A DNA stretch of 64,000 nt from Flavihumibacter rivuli (GCF_018595685.2 NZ_CP092334.1:2322001-2386000), one strand, 5' to 3'. Positions 17,272 through 26,538 are shown, numbered from the stretch's first letter. Translations and numbers: made by a program. The notes: generated by a model from the sequence alone, not told the origin.

Positions 17272-18027
17272 ATGCAGCGAGGCATTTACCAGCACATACA
17301 GGAACAAAAGCAGGCGGGAAAGAAATCATTTGCCGTACTCATTGACCCAGATAAGGTTAACCCGGGAAACCTGGGGGAGCTAACAGAGCTTGCCGTAAGC
17401 GCAGGGGTCGATTATTTCCTGGTGGGTGGTAGCCTGGTGATCTCCAATCACCTTGATGATTGCATCCAGTCGATCAGGCAACAGTGTGATATCCCCGTGA
17501 TCCTTTTTCCCGGCAGCCCTTCACAGGTTTCCCGCTATGCTGATGCCCTCCTTTACCTTTCCCTGATCTCGGGAAGGAACCCGGAATTGCTGATTGGCCA
17601 GCATGTGATCAGTGCGCCATTTGTAAAGCAAAGCGGGCTGGAGATCATGAGCACAGGTTATATGGTGATCGATGGAGGTGCCCCTACCACCGTTTCCTAT
17701 ATCAGCAATGCCACACCCATTCCTTCCGATAAGCATGAGATAGCGCTATGCACTGCCCTTGCCGGTGAAATGCTAGGCATGAAGCTTATTTATATGGATG
17801 CCGGAAGCGGTGCCAAAAAGCCCATCACCGAGCAGATGATCAGTGCTGTGGCCCAACAGATCAACATTCCCCTCATCGTTGGCGGCGGCATCACCGATCC
17901 GGAGAAGGCCTATAAGAATTGTAAGGCTGGCGCCGATATCATTGTGATAGGCAATGCCATTGAAAAAGATCCCTCCCTTATCCGCGAGATGAGTGCCGCC
18001 ATTCATTCCATCACCGTTACTGTATAA
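17272..18027 (+). CDS. Geranylgeranylglyceryl phosphate synthase family protein (GGGPS/PcrB)
   Basis: A TIM-barrel prenyltransferase that joins sn-glycerol-1-phosphate to a polyprenyl diphosphate. The family is archaeal in origin, but group II members occur in Bacteroidota. The 251-aa protein has the hallmark LIDPDK near residue 23, VGGS near 51, the YMVIDGG and SYISNATPIP segments, a YMDAGSGAK motif, and the phosphate-binding VGGGI and VIGNAIE near the C terminus. Whether the product here makes an ether lipid precursor, as the family suggests, cannot be told from the gene alone. It follows the DUF2490 gene by 53 bp and converges on the two-component pair. Confidence 0.9.
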   Translation: MQRGIYQHIQEQKQAGKKSFAVLIDPDKVNPGNLGELTELAVSAGVDYFLVGGSLVISNHLDDCIQSIRQQCDIPVILFPGSPSQVSRYADALLYLSLISGRNPELLIGQHVISAPFVKQSGLEIMSTGYMVIDGGAPTTVSYISNATPIPSDKHEIALCTALAGEMLGMKLIYMDAGSGAKKPITEQMISAVAQQINIPLIVGGGITDPEKAYKNCKAGADIIVIGNAIEKDPSLIREMSAAIHSITVTV

Positions 18028-18048
18028 CTTTCATCATCCTGGCTGAAT

Positions 18049-18083
18049 AAAAAAAGCCATGAGAGTGGTAACACTTCCATGGC
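18049..18083 (-). terminator. Terminator of the two-component operon
   Basis: An imperfect stem (18056-18061 with 18078-18083, extended by an inner CACT/AGTG pairing), followed on the - strand by a run of seven T (18049-18055). It lies 45 bp after the response-regulator stop. Confidence 0.8.
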
Positions 18084-18127
18084 CAATTGAATATTCATAA
18101 GGGGCAAGGGGCCCCATTGGGTCGATC

Positions 18128-18859
18128 CTACAGACTCATCATTTCCTTGAACTTCACTGTTTGCCTGCGGCTCACTTCTATCTTCTCCCCTCCCTTCAAT
18201 TCCAATAACAGACCACCATTGAAATAGGGCTCGATCTTCTCGATCAGTCGGAGGTTGACGATATGTTTACGGTTAGCGCGGAAAAAAACCTTCTCATCCA
18301 AACGTTCTTCCAGTGCATTCAGTGATTTCAGGATCAGCGGCTTGTTATTGCCGAAGAATACCTTGGCATAGTTACCAACGCTCTCGAATAACCGAATATC
18401 GCTCAGCTTCACAAACCAGCAACGCTCGCCGTCTTTCACAAACACCTGGTCATGTTCACTCAGCAGGCTCCTGCTGGAACTCACTGCAGGTGCATTGGCC
18501 TCCTTCTCTTCCACCATATGCAATTTATGGATGGCGTCGGCAAGCCGCTTGGGTTCTACGGGTTTGAGCAGGTAATCGAGCGCATTGACTTCAAAAGCTT
18601 TCAGGGCATATTCATCATATGCGGTCGTGAAGATCACATGGGGTGCGCGGTCCAGTTCGCTCAGCATATCGAAACCCGTCTTTCCCGGCATCTGGATATC
18701 CAGGAAGACCAGGTCGGGTTGCAAGGATTCAATCTTCTCTATCCCTTCAGCAGCATTGGCAGCTTCGCCAATCACTTCTATCTCGGGAAAATCCATCAAA
18801 AGCTTTTTCAATTCTGTGCGGGCTAAACGTTCATCGTCGATCAGAACAGCCTTGATCAT
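18128..18859 (-). CDS. LytTR-type response regulator
   Basis: A two-component transcription regulator. The 243-aa protein has an N-terminal receiver domain with the acidic pair Asp8-Asp9, phosphoacceptor Asp54 (VFLDIQMPG), the FTTAYDEYA switch region and Lys99 (LLKP). A LytTR DNA-binding domain follows (about 135-243), containing FFRANRKHIVNL and EVSRRQT. It lies 10 bp after its kinase gene, as one operon. Targets are unknown; in related bacteria such systems often control envelope or polysaccharide genes. Confidence 0.93.
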   Translation of the reverse strand: MIKAVLIDDERLARTELKKLLMDFPEIEVIGEAANAAEGIEKIESLQPDLVFLDIQMPGKTGFDMLSELDRAPHVIFTTAYDEYALKAFEVNALDYLLKPVEPKRLADAIHKLHMVEEKEANAPAVSSSRSLLSEHDQVFVKDGERCWFVKLSDIRLFESVGNYAKVFFGNNKPLILKSLNALEERLDEKVFFRANRKHIVNLRLIEKIEPYFNGGLLLELKGGEKIEVSRRQTVKFKEMMSL

Positions 18860-18869
18860 ATAAGTGTGT

Positions 18870-19925
18870 TTAAGGTAATGAAACGGGAATCTTCACTCTC
18901 GCCTCCACCAGGTTGCCATTGGCTTCCCTGATACTGAAATCCGCCTTGTCGCCGAACAGGAGTTGTAACCTGTTCCTGGTGCTACTGATGCCGAAGCCGT
19001 CACCATTCACCTGGCCATTCAGGCGGCCGGTATTCTGTACCATCAGTTCATGGTAATCGTCCTTGAAATCGGAGATGATCCGCACCACCCCACCGCTCAT
19101 CTGCCTGCCAATGCCATGCTTGATGGCATTTTCCACAAGGGTCTGCAACATCATCGGGGGAACGGGCTGGTTGAGGGTATCATCATCCACATCATACTCC
19201 ACTTTCAACCTGTCTTCAAAACGGATATGCTCCAGCGCCAGGTAATCACGTACAATATTGAGTTCCTTCTCCAGCGGAACGGTTTCTGACTTCTCTGATT
19301 GCATACTGCTCCTCAGGATATTGCTGAGTTCAGTAATGGCTGTCCTTGCACGACCCGGGTTTTCATCGATCAGGGCCCGGATACTATTTAAGGCGTTGAA
19401 AATGAAATGCGGATTGATATGTGCCTTGATGGTCTTCAGCTCCAATTCCTTCACGAGGGCTTCCAGTTTCAGGGTATCCACCTCCTGCTTCCTGCTCTTA
19501 TTGATGTAATGGTAGCTGTAATAGATCAGGGCCCAGGGGATGATGAACAGGCCGATATCCAGCGTGGAGGCCAGCAGGCGGGTCGAAAATTCAATTCGCC
19601 TGGGGCTTTCGGACTGCACATCCAGGGCTTCTACCAGACCCATATACAGGAGGCTGCAGGCAAGACTGGTCACTACGATCCCGATGATCATCCTGGGGAT
19701 GACCCTTTCAACCGGGAGCAGGAGCCATTGGCTACGCTGGATGAAAATCCTGAAAATATGGGTGGTAAAGATCCCGGCAGAAAAGATCAGGAAAAGCCGG
19801 ATGAAAAAGTTCGTATTGATCTTCTGTGGTGAAAAGGTATAGGCAAAAAACAGCATGGACAGGGTAACGAATGTCCAACCGCAGATCTGGCAAAGCCAAT
19901 AGTATTTAGCGCCTTTAGGCATCAT
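18870..19925 (-). CDS. LytS/YehU-type sensor histidine kinase
   Basis: An inner-membrane sensor kinase with four predicted N-terminal membrane segments (about residues 10-30, 40-58, 80-100 and 128-146), a short coiled linker (KSRKQEVDTLKLEALVKELELK), then the His_kinase domain. The phosphoacceptor box is INPHFIFNALNSIRAL, and the ATP-binding N-box is MLQTLVENAIKHG, followed by GFGISSTRNRL. No periplasmic sensing domain is evident, so the signal may be membrane-borne. It is the first gene of a two-gene leftward operon with the LytTR regulator. Confidence 0.92.
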   Translation of the reverse strand: MMPKGAKYYWLCQICGWTFVTLSMLFFAYTFSPQKINTNFFIRLFLIFSAGIFTTHIFRIFIQRSQWLLLPVERVIPRMIIGIVVTSLACSLLYMGLVEALDVQSESPRRIEFSTRLLASTLDIGLFIIPWALIYYSYHYINKSRKQEVDTLKLEALVKELELKTIKAHINPHFIFNALNSIRALIDENPGRARTAITELSNILRSSMQSEKSETVPLEKELNIVRDYLALEHIRFEDRLKVEYDVDDDTLNQPVPPMMLQTLVENAIKHGIGRQMSGGVVRIISDFKDDYHELMVQNTGRLNGQVNGDGFGISSTRNRLQLLFGDKADFSIREANGNLVEARVKIPVSLP

Positions 19926-20253
19926 AGGTTAAAATTATGGGGTAGGTCCGGCACTAATATAAGCATTTGTATTAATGGCCGCATAAATGGACAAGGGGAA
20001 GGTAAATGGGGAGGTAAGGGATTAAACAATTACCTGGCGGGCTATGGGGAAGCAGTGGAAAATCCAATGAATCAGTTACTTGCCGTGCCCCCTCATCGCC
20101 TTTAACCTGCTTCTTTTCAATATTTTGGGAGTTTGGGGCAATGATTGCCCCTCCCTTGCAACCAAATCCCCGCCGCATTGTTAAAATCTTTATTATTGTT
20201 AACGGCCCCCATAGAGAGGGGTTGTTTATCTTTGACGCTTTAGCTAATAACGC
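19926..20253. other. Intergenic region between divergent kinase and dxs genes
   Basis: A 328-bp gap with divergent transcription on both sides. The only open frames are short and lack coding character. A -7-like element for dxs is noted at 20227-20234. Nothing else stands out. Confidence 0.5.
20227..20234 (+). promoter_or_regulatory. Candidate -7 element for dxs (TATCTTTG)
   Basis: An exact TAnnTTTG match 19 bp upstream of the dxs ATG. The nearest TTG that could be a -33 element (20196-20198) is 28 bp upstream, which is long, so confidence is low. Confidence 0.3.
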
Positions 20254-22182
20254 ATGGAAATCTTACCCGGACCATTGTTGAGTATGATCAATACCCCGGC
20301 CGACCTCAAGAAATTGGGGAAGGAGCAGCTCCACCAGGTTTGTGATGAACTACGCCAATACATCATTGATGTGGTAAGCGTTCACGGCGGGCATTTTGCC
20401 GCCAGCCTGGGGGTGGTGGAACTGACCACAGCCCTTCATTATGTGTACAATACCCCCTATGACCAATTGGTTTGGGATGTTGGCCACCAGGCTTACGGGC
20501 ACAAGATCCTGACCGGCAGGAAGGACAAGTTCCCTACCAACCGTAAATACGGGGGCCTTTCCGGCTTTCCCAAACGCAGTGAAAGCGAGTATGATACCTT
20601 TGGGGTAGGACACTCCTCCACCTCTATCTCCGCTGCACTGGGCATGGCCATGGCCGCCAGGTACAAGGGGGAAGACAGGAAATCCGTTGCTGTTATCGGG
20701 GATGGCTCCATGACCGCTGGCATGGCTTTCGAGGCCATGAACCATGCCGGCGTGGCAGATGCCGATGTCCTCATTATCCTGAACGATAACTGCATGAGCA
20801 TCGACCCCAATGTTGGTGCGCTGAAAGAATACCTCACCGATATCACTACCTCCCAGACCTATAACAAGCTGAAGGATGATGTTTGGAACGCATTGGGCAA
20901 ATTGCCGATTGGCAAGAACTTCACAAGGGAGATGGCCAGCAAGCTGGAACATTCCATCAAAGGCATGGTGAGCAAGAGCAGCAACCTCTTCGAAGCATTG
21001 AACATCAGGTATTTCGGCCCGATCGATGGCCATAATATCACCAAGTTGGTTGACACGCTGCAGGACCTCAGGAATATCCCCGGTCCCAAACTGCTACATG
21101 TGATCACAGTTAAGGGCAAGGGTTATGAACTGGCCGAAAAAGACCAGACCAAATGGCATGCCCCCGGCCTTTTCGATAAGATCACCGGTGAGATCTACAA
21201 AAAGAAATTCGATACCCCACAGCCCCCTAAATACCAGGATGTATTCGGCCATACCATTCTTGAAATGGCTGAAAAGAACGATAAGATCTTTGGCATCACC
21301 CCCGCCATGCCTTCGGGTTCTTCCCTGAAGATCATGATGGACAAGATGCCCAACAGGGCCATTGACGTAGGCATTTGCGAACAGCATGCCGTTACGGTAA
21401 GTGCCGGCCTGGCCACCCAGGGCATGAGGGTCTTCTGCAATATCTATTCTTCCTTCATGCAGAGGGCTTACGACCAGGTGGTACACGATGTGGCGATCCA
21501 GAAATTACCCGTGGTGCTCTGTCTCGACAGGGCCGGACTGGTTGGGGAAGATGGCCCCACCCACCATGGTGCATATGATATCCCCTACATGCGCTGTATC
21601 CCCAACCTGATCGTGAGTTCGCCAATGAACGAAAGTGAACTGCGCAACCTTATGTACACCGCACAACTGGAATCCACCAAGCTGCCCTTCGTCATCCGTT
21701 ATCCCCGTGGGGAAGGCGTGATGCCTGAATGGCGGACGGAACTAAAGGAAGTGAAGATCGGAACGGGAAGGAAGCTGAAAGATGGGGAGGAGATAGCGAT
21801 CCTGAGTCTCGGCCATCCTGGCAATTTCGCTGCTGCGGCCATCCGCGAAGTGAAGCAATATGGTATCAACACGGCCCACTACGATATGCGCTTTGTAAAG
21901 CCTTTGGATGAGACCATGCTGCATGAAGTATTCAGCCGGTACGATAAGGTGATCACCGTGGAAGATGGAACGGTGGTAGGCGGCTTCGGCTCAGCCATCC
22001 TTGAGTTCATGGCCCAGAATGGCTACCAGGCCCAGGTGAAGATGCTGGGTATCCCCGACAGGATCGTTGAACATGGAACCCTCAAGGAATTGCACCGCGA
22101 GTGCGGTTATGATACCCAGGGTATTGTTGACACCATCAAGGAACTCATGAAAGAAAAGGTCAGCGTCAGCCTGATGCAATAA
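20254..22182 (+). CDS. dxs: 1-deoxy-D-xylulose-5-phosphate synthase
   Basis: A thiamine-diphosphate enzyme that condenses pyruvate and glyceraldehyde-3-phosphate, the first step of the MEP isoprenoid pathway. The 642-aa protein is full length. Visible landmarks are VHGGHFAASLGVVELT (catalytic histidine), WDVGHQAYGHKILTGR, the ThDP/Mg motif GDGSMTAG with the following NDN, the pyrimidine-binding DVGICEQHAV, and RAGLVGEDGPTHHGAYD. The C-terminal transketolase-like domain is complete. ATG 20254 is chosen because it gives the usual short N-terminal arm before the TPADLKKL helix. It converges on the pirin gene with a bidirectional terminator between them. Isoprenoid output could feed the GGGPS-like enzyme encoded nearby. 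Confidence 0.97.
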   Translation: MEILPGPLLSMINTPADLKKLGKEQLHQVCDELRQYIIDVVSVHGGHFAASLGVVELTTALHYVYNTPYDQLVWDVGHQAYGHKILTGRKDKFPTNRKYGGLSGFPKRSESEYDTFGVGHSSTSISAALGMAMAARYKGEDRKSVAVIGDGSMTAGMAFEAMNHAGVADADVLIILNDNCMSIDPNVGALKEYLTDITTSQTYNKLKDDVWNALGKLPIGKNFTREMASKLEHSIKGMVSKSSNLFEALNIRYFGPIDGHNITKLVDTLQDLRNIPGPKLLHVITVKGKGYELAEKDQTKWHAPGLFDKITGEIYKKKFDTPQPPKYQDVFGHTILEMAEKNDKIFGITPAMPSGSSLKIMMDKMPNRAIDVGICEQHAVTVSAGLATQGMRVFCNIYSSFMQRAYDQVVHDVAIQKLPVVLCLDRAGLVGEDGPTHHGAYDIPYMRCIPNLIVSSPMNESELRNLMYTAQLESTKLPFVIRYPRGEGVMPEWRTELKEVKIGTGRKLKDGEEIAILSLGHPGNFAAAAIREVKQYGINTAHYDMRFVKPLDETMLHEVFSRYDKVITVEDGTVVGGFGSAILEFMAQNGYQAQVKMLGIPDRIVEHGTLKELHRECGYDTQGIVDTIKELMKEKVSVSLMQ

Positions 22183-22185
22183 ATG

Positions 22186-22217
22186 AAAAAGTCCGGCCTC
22201 GGTGGCCGGACTTTTTT
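22186..22217. terminator. Bidirectional terminator between dxs and pirin
   Basis: A perfect 8-bp GC-rich stem (22191-22198 with 22204-22211) with a 5-nt loop, an A-run on the left and six T on the right. Confidence 0.9.
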
Positions 22218-22234
22218 CTAGATGCCAACTAAGT

Positions 22235-22954
22235 TTATTCTTCTTTCAGCATAGGAACTTCGATGGCCAGGATCCTGGCATCGGTTTTAGCCGCTACTTC
22301 CATGGCATTGGTGTCCCAAACACCCACTGCATCGCGCTTTTGCAAGGTCTGCCCGGCAATTTCCACTTCGCCCTCGATGACAAAGAAATACACCCCATTG
22401 CCATTGAACCTTGGTTGGTATTCCAGGGATTTTCCAACCTGCAGGTCGGCCAGGTTGAACAGGCTGTCCTGGTTGATCCAGAGTGCGCCATCCTTTTCGT
22501 CAGGACTTACCACTACCTGCCATTTATTCTTTCGATCCTCAACATTGTAGGTCTTTTGGTCATAACGGGGTTTGATATTAGCTAGTTTGGGGAAAACCCA
22601 GACCTGGAGGAAATTAACTGGGTCCGTCTTGGAGGCGTTGAACTCAGAATGCTGGATACCACTTCCCGCGCTCATGATCTGTACATCACCGGTATTGATC
22701 AGCCCATCGGTTCCGGTACTGTCCTTATGGGCCAATGCCCCTGAAAGCGGGATCGACACGATCTCCATATTGTCGTGAGGGTGTGTTCCAAAACCGGCAC
22801 CCCCGATCACGATATCGTCATTCAATACCCTGAGGGCCCCAAAATGTACCTTCTCAGGATTGTACCAACGACCAAAGCTGAAGGAATGGTAACTATCGAG
22901 CCAGCCGAAATTAGCATGGCCCCTGTCTGCTGCCGGGTGGAATATTGTTTTCAT
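22235..22954 (-). CDS. Pirin family cupin protein
   Basis: Pirins are bicupin iron proteins; bacterial members have been linked to quercetin 2,3-dioxygenase activity or redox regulation. The 239-aa protein carries the N-terminal cupin metal ligands His58 and His60 (GTHPHDNME), His102 and Glu104 (GIQHSEFN). A second cupin near the C terminus lacks an equivalent ligand set, as is usual. It begins with the typical MKTIFHPAADRGHANFGWLD. No signal peptide. Single gene, leftward; it converges on dxs and follows scpA by 75 bp. Confidence 0.93.
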   Translation of the reverse strand: MKTIFHPAADRGHANFGWLDSYHSFSFGRWYNPEKVHFGALRVLNDDIVIGGAGFGTHPHDNMEIVSIPLSGALAHKDSTGTDGLINTGDVQIMSAGSGIQHSEFNASKTDPVNFLQVWVFPKLANIKPRYDQKTYNVEDRKNKWQVVVSPDEKDGALWINQDSLFNLADLQVGKSLEYQPRFNGNGVYFFVIEGEVEIAGQTLQKRDAVGVWDTNAMEVAAKTDARILAIEVPMLKEE

Positions 22955-23029
22955 GATCTATTTTTAATGTTTAAACATCAATATTTATGCCAAGCATTCA
23001 CTTTTACTGAATATGACTTTCTGACAGTG

Positions 23030-23821
23030 CTATGATTGGGGGAAAATGAGCTCATGGGCTTCCTCTTCCCGCTCATCATTCCATTCGACGATAAAATTAT
23101 TGCGTCCCTCACCGGTCATGATCTTCATGTATTTCTGCTGGACCAGTTCCAGCATACTGAGGAAAAAGAAGATGGCATGGATCCTGTTCTCGCAATGTTC
23201 GAACAGCTTTTCGAAGGACATGGTCTTCTGAACCTTACAGAGGTCCAACACATTCTCCCGGCTTTGCTCCATGGTATAATTATACTGCACCACGGTATGC
23301 ACCGGTTTGTTGTTGCGGTCATAGACCTTTTGCATGGCCTTTTCAAAGGCCTTCATCAGTTTATAGAGGGTGATCTGCTGGATCTCGGTGCCTTCGCCTG
23401 CTTCCTCCCCTATTTCGCTCAATTCCTTGTGGATATTGCCGCGCTTGACCATCAGCTGGCGGATCGCTTCCATCTCTGTGAGTTCTGCGGCAGCCTGCTT
23501 GTACTTCTTGTATTCCAGCAGTTTGTCGATCAACTCCTGGCGGGGATCGATCTCATTACCCTGGGCATCCATCTCCTTGCGGGGCAGCAGCATTTTGGCC
23601 TTGATCCGCATCAGGGTGGAAATGAACAGGATAAACTCGCTCGACAGTTCAATATTCAATTGCTCCTGCTGGTGGATATAGGCCAGGAAGTCCTGGATGA
23701 TCTTGGTGATTGGGATATTATAGATATCCAGTTCATCGCGCTCAATAAAGAACAGCAACAGGTCGAAAGGGCCTTCGAACTGTGGCAATTTGATCTGGTA
23801 GGAGGTATGCTGCACGGCCAT
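23030..23821 (-). CDS. scpA: Segregation and condensation protein A
   Basis: ScpA is the kleisin subunit that bridges SMC heads and ScpB in bacterial condensin. The 263-aa protein starts with the family hallmark FEGPFDLLLFFIERDELDIYN-type region (about residues 15-36, the SMC neck-binding helices), then PITKIIQDF and LSSEFILFISTLMRIKAKMLLP. The C-terminal winged helix (about 190-250) contains VQKTMSFEKLFEH and FFFLSMLELVQQKYM. Full length. No scpB gene is seen in the window. Confidence 0.95.
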   Translation of the reverse strand: MAVQHTSYQIKLPQFEGPFDLLLFFIERDELDIYNIPITKIIQDFLAYIHQQEQLNIELSSEFILFISTLMRIKAKMLLPRKEMDAQGNEIDPRQELIDKLLEYKKYKQAAAELTEMEAIRQLMVKRGNIHKELSEIGEEAGEGTEIQQITLYKLMKAFEKAMQKVYDRNNKPVHTVVQYNYTMEQSRENVLDLCKVQKTMSFEKLFEHCENRIHAIFFFLSMLELVQQKYMKIMTGEGRNNFIVEWNDEREEEAHELIFPQS

Positions 23822-23848
23822 GCTTACACGAAATAGTTAAAAATAATA

Positions 23849-23885
23849 ATGTCCCGACCGGTAATATACGACCATGTCGGGACAT
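23849..23885 (-). terminator. Terminator downstream of the DUF3078 gene
   Basis: A perfect 10-bp stem (23849-23858 with 23876-23885) with a 17-nt loop, followed on the - strand by ATTATTATTTTT. It lies 25 bp after the DUF3078 stop and before scpA. Confidence 0.75.
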
Positions 23886-23910
23886 TGCAAATGTACGATT
23901 ATTGGCGGGT

Positions 23911-24945
23911 TTAGAATTTGGTAGAGATACCAACCCCCAAAAGGGAGCGGGTCTGCGTACCAGGCGAATCATGGTTAGGACCGAACTGCTTTACATCATC
24001 ATCGTAGATCAGGTCGAAATTATAGGTCACAGCCAGCCATTTATTGATCTTCATAATCACCGTATTGGTCCAGAATACATCCACATTCTTGGGTTGGGCA
24101 TCGAATTTTTCTCCGGTCAGGGGATCACGCTTGCCCAGGTAGTTGGAATAAAGATCCAGACGACTCTTATACACTACGTTCTTAATGACTTGCTTGGTAA
24201 AACTGGCAGAAAGGTAGGCGCCAGCTTCCATGGAGACCTTACGGGTAGGATCCACCCCATAAAGTGCGGCCAATGGTGTTTCCTGTTCGAGTTCGGGAGT
24301 GATCCCGTTTTCAAAATAATAACTGTAAGGATCATTGGTCACAATTACCCAGCGGGCCGAAATAGGTGATATCATTACGCTGAAAAAGTCCTTGGGCTTC
24401 CATTCAATGCCAGGTGAGATCAGCAGGTAAGCTGGTGCAAATAAACCGGAGGTCCTGCGTTCCAATCCTTTACCCAGGTAATCATAATCATAGCCGTTTG
24501 CGAATTGGGTCCGCAGGTTGAAAACACCTACAATGGCCCAATGCTTACTGATCATATGGCCCATCTTACTATAGAGGTCGATCTTATCATCGGTTTTTCG
24601 CGTACCCTGCGAACTGGTAGTTTGCAAGGCATAACTAAGGTCGAGTGTATTGTCCCAAAAAAACTTATCCTTCTTTTTATTGGCAAACAGGGTGGCATAG
24701 CCGGCGAGGGAGAAAGAGGATTTTTCTGCACCGGCTGCCCAGTTATTGGAGCTACCCTGGGCTATATTCAGGGAGAACAATACGCCTTTCCGCCAACCCT
24801 TGGCATTGTATTTAAAGACTGTATCTTTTACACCGCGGGAGGCGGAGGCTGATTCCTTCATACCGGCAACAGTCGCATCCTGCGCCATCGCCCCGTTTCC
24901 AAACGCCAAAAAGGTGAAGCCAATAAGAATAAAGTTTTTCATCAA
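23911..24945 (-). CDS. DUF3078 family predicted outer-membrane protein
   Basis: A 344-aa protein with a signal peptide (residues 1-21, GAMAQ), a conserved GWRKGVLFSLNIAQGSSNNWAAG-type start, and then alternating aromatic beta-strands ending in ...LLGVGISTKF with a terminal phenylalanine. This is the pattern of the Bacteroidota DUF3078 family of predicted outer-membrane beta-barrels. Function is unknown. It stands as a single leftward gene flanked by terminators on both sides (24959-24993 upstream, 23849-23885 downstream), so it has its own promoter. Confidence 0.85.
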   Translation of the reverse strand: MMKNFILIGFTFLAFGNGAMAQDATVAGMKESASASRGVKDTVFKYNAKGWRKGVLFSLNIAQGSSNNWAAGAEKSSFSLAGYATLFANKKKDKFFWDNTLDLSYALQTTSSQGTRKTDDKIDLYSKMGHMISKHWAIVGVFNLRTQFANGYDYDYLGKGLERRTSGLFAPAYLLISPGIEWKPKDFFSVMISPISARWVIVTNDPYSYYFENGITPELEQETPLAALYGVDPTRKVSMEAGAYLSASFTKQVIKNVVYKSRLDLYSNYLGKRDPLTGEKFDAQPKNVDVFWTNTVIMKINKWLAVTYNFDLIYDDDVKQFGPNHDSPGTQTRSLLGVGISTKF

Positions 24946-24958
24946 AACAGTTTAGTTT

Positions 24959-24993
24959 AAAAAAAAGCATTTTGAGAGCTGGCCCAAAATGCT
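24959..24993 (-). terminator. Terminator downstream of mscL
   Basis: A perfect 9-bp stem (24966-24974 with 24985-24993) with a 10-nt loop, followed on the - strand by a T-run (24959-24966). It lies 22 bp after the mscL stop. Confidence 0.85.
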
Positions 24994-25015
24994 TTACAAA
25001 TATAGATTTAAGCCA

Positions 25016-25417
25016 TCATTTCTTTTTCAGCTCATCCCTTATCTCAGCCAGCAAAGTTTCGGTAGCGGTAGGTGCCGGCTTTGCATTGGGGTCCTTCCTG
25101 AGTACTGCTTTCAGGAACAAGTAACAAACCAGGGCTACGATCAGGAAATCGAGCGTTGAGGTCAAAAACGCACCATACTTAAAGGTTATTGCTTCACCCA
25201 CTACATTGTTATTGGCATCCAATTCGGCCGCCTTGATTGTGATGGTCATCTTGGAAAAGTCTTTGCCACCGGTCAGCAAACCAAGAATGGGAGAAACCAG
25301 GCCTTCGGTAAAAGAATTCACCAGCTTGGTGAAAGCAGAACCCATCAGAAAACCAATGGCTACATCTACCAGGTTGCCTTTAGTAGCAAATGCTTTAAAA
25401 TCGCTCAGAAATCCCAT
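25016..25417 (-). CDS. mscL: Large-conductance mechanosensitive channel
   Basis: MscL is a homopentameric inner-membrane channel that opens under membrane tension to relieve osmotic down-shock. The 133-aa protein has the N-terminal amphipathic helix, TM1 with the pore motif VDVAIGFLMGSAFTKLVNSF (about 17-36), a periplasmic loop of about 35 residues, TM2 around 85-105 (STLDFLIVALVCYLFL), and a C-terminal cytoplasmic helix ending LLAEIRDELKKK. Length and topology are typical. Single leftward gene with its own terminator. Confidence 0.97.
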   Translation of the reverse strand: MGFLSDFKAFATKGNLVDVAIGFLMGSAFTKLVNSFTEGLVSPILGLLTGGKDFSKMTITIKAAELDANNNVVGEAITFKYGAFLTSTLDFLIVALVCYLFLKAVLRKDPNAKPAPTATETLLAEIRDELKKK

Positions 25418-25567
25418 GATATTAGTTTTTGGTCAATTATTATAATTCGCTGTAATATTAAGCACTATCGCAATATCAAGAAAAAATAAAGTCCCCTTTT
25501 TACCCTTATCATGGCAACAGGATTTATTTTTCCCTGCTTACCACCATTTCTTCACTTTTGCATTGAA

Positions 25568-26440
25568 ATGCAAGCAAAGGAAAAGATCATCAACTGGCTC
25601 TGTTTCGCCGCCCTTTCGATCATTTGGGGCAGTTCCTTCATCCTCATGAAAGCAGGAATGACAGCCCTGAGTCCTTACCAGGTAGCTTCTATCAGGATCC
25701 TGAGTGCTGGTCTGGTATTATTACCCGCGGCAATAACCAGGTGGAAGGAGGTCCCGTTTGATCAACTCCGGCTGGTTGTACTTTCCGGATTACTGGGAAG
25801 TTTCTTTCCGGCCTACCTGTTCTGCATAGCCGAAACCCGGATCGATAGCTCCCTGGCTGGTATCCTCAATGCGTTAACCCCACTTTCCGCCATTCTCCTT
25901 GGGGTCTTCTTCTTTCAACTGCCGGTTACGCCCAGAAAAGTAGCTGGTGTTATTATAGGATTCATAGGACTCTGCCTGCTGTTCCTGGCAAAGGGAAAGA
26001 TCTCCTTCAACGATATTTCCTATGCATCACTGGTACTGTTGGCAACCGTTTTCTATGGGATCAATGTCAACATGGTGGGGCGACACCTGAAAGGAGTGCC
26101 ATCGGTCACCATTGCGGCCCTTGCCTTCAGTTCCCTGATCATCCCCAGTTTACTGGTATTGGCACTCACCGGATTTTTTCAACTACCCCTTACCGATAGC
26201 TCCGTACAATGGTCAACAGCCGCCTCGGTCCTGCTTGGGGTGATGGGCACGGCCATTGCCTCCATTATTTTCTATGTGTTGGTGAAAAGGGCCGGCACGG
26301 TCTTCTCTTCCTTAGTGACCTATGGCATTCCATTCGTCGCAGTGGCCTGGGGCCTGATCTATGGTGAGACCATTAACCTGCTCCAGGTAGCCTGTCTGGG
26401 TATTATCCTTGCAGGAGTATTCATGGTGAACAAGAAATAA
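25568..26440 (+). CDS. EamA (DMT superfamily) transporter
   Basis: A ten-helix drug/metabolite transporter made of two EamA repeats. The ATG at 25568 (MQAKEKIINWLCFAALSIIW) is preferred over the upstream ATG at 25511, which would add 19 residues of cysteine- and proline-rich sequence before the first helix. Characteristic features are IIWGSSFILMKAGM in helix 1, the PYQVASIRILSAG helix 2, and LAGILNALTPLSAILLGVFFF near the end of the first repeat. The second repeat ends VPFVAVAWGLIYGE. Substrate is not predictable. It converges on frr, with two perfect hairpins and a terminator in between. Confidence 0.9.
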   Translation: MQAKEKIINWLCFAALSIIWGSSFILMKAGMTALSPYQVASIRILSAGLVLLPAAITRWKEVPFDQLRLVVLSGLLGSFFPAYLFCIAETRIDSSLAGILNALTPLSAILLGVFFFQLPVTPRKVAGVIIGFIGLCLLFLAKGKISFNDISYASLVLLATVFYGINVNMVGRHLKGVPSVTIAALAFSSLIIPSLLVLALTGFFQLPLTDSSVQWSTAASVLLGVMGTAIASIIFYVLVKRAGTVFSSLVTYGIPFVAVAWGLIYGETINLLQVACLGIILAGVFMVNKK

Positions 26441-26504
26441 GTTAAGGGCTTCTTTTGTCAATACTAAGGACATGATATTTGTCGGGCCACTTGCTTTCCC
26501 GGGG

Positions 26505-26525
26505 CATTTGGCAAAATGCCAAATG
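26505..26525. repeat. Perfect inverted repeat (9-bp stem, 3-nt loop)
   Basis: CATTTGGCA, three A, then TGCCAAATG. It is the first of two adjacent perfect hairpins downstream of the EamA transporter stop, with no T-run, so it is not a standard terminator. Confidence 0.75.
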
Positions 26526-26538
26526 GATTGGGCAGTAT

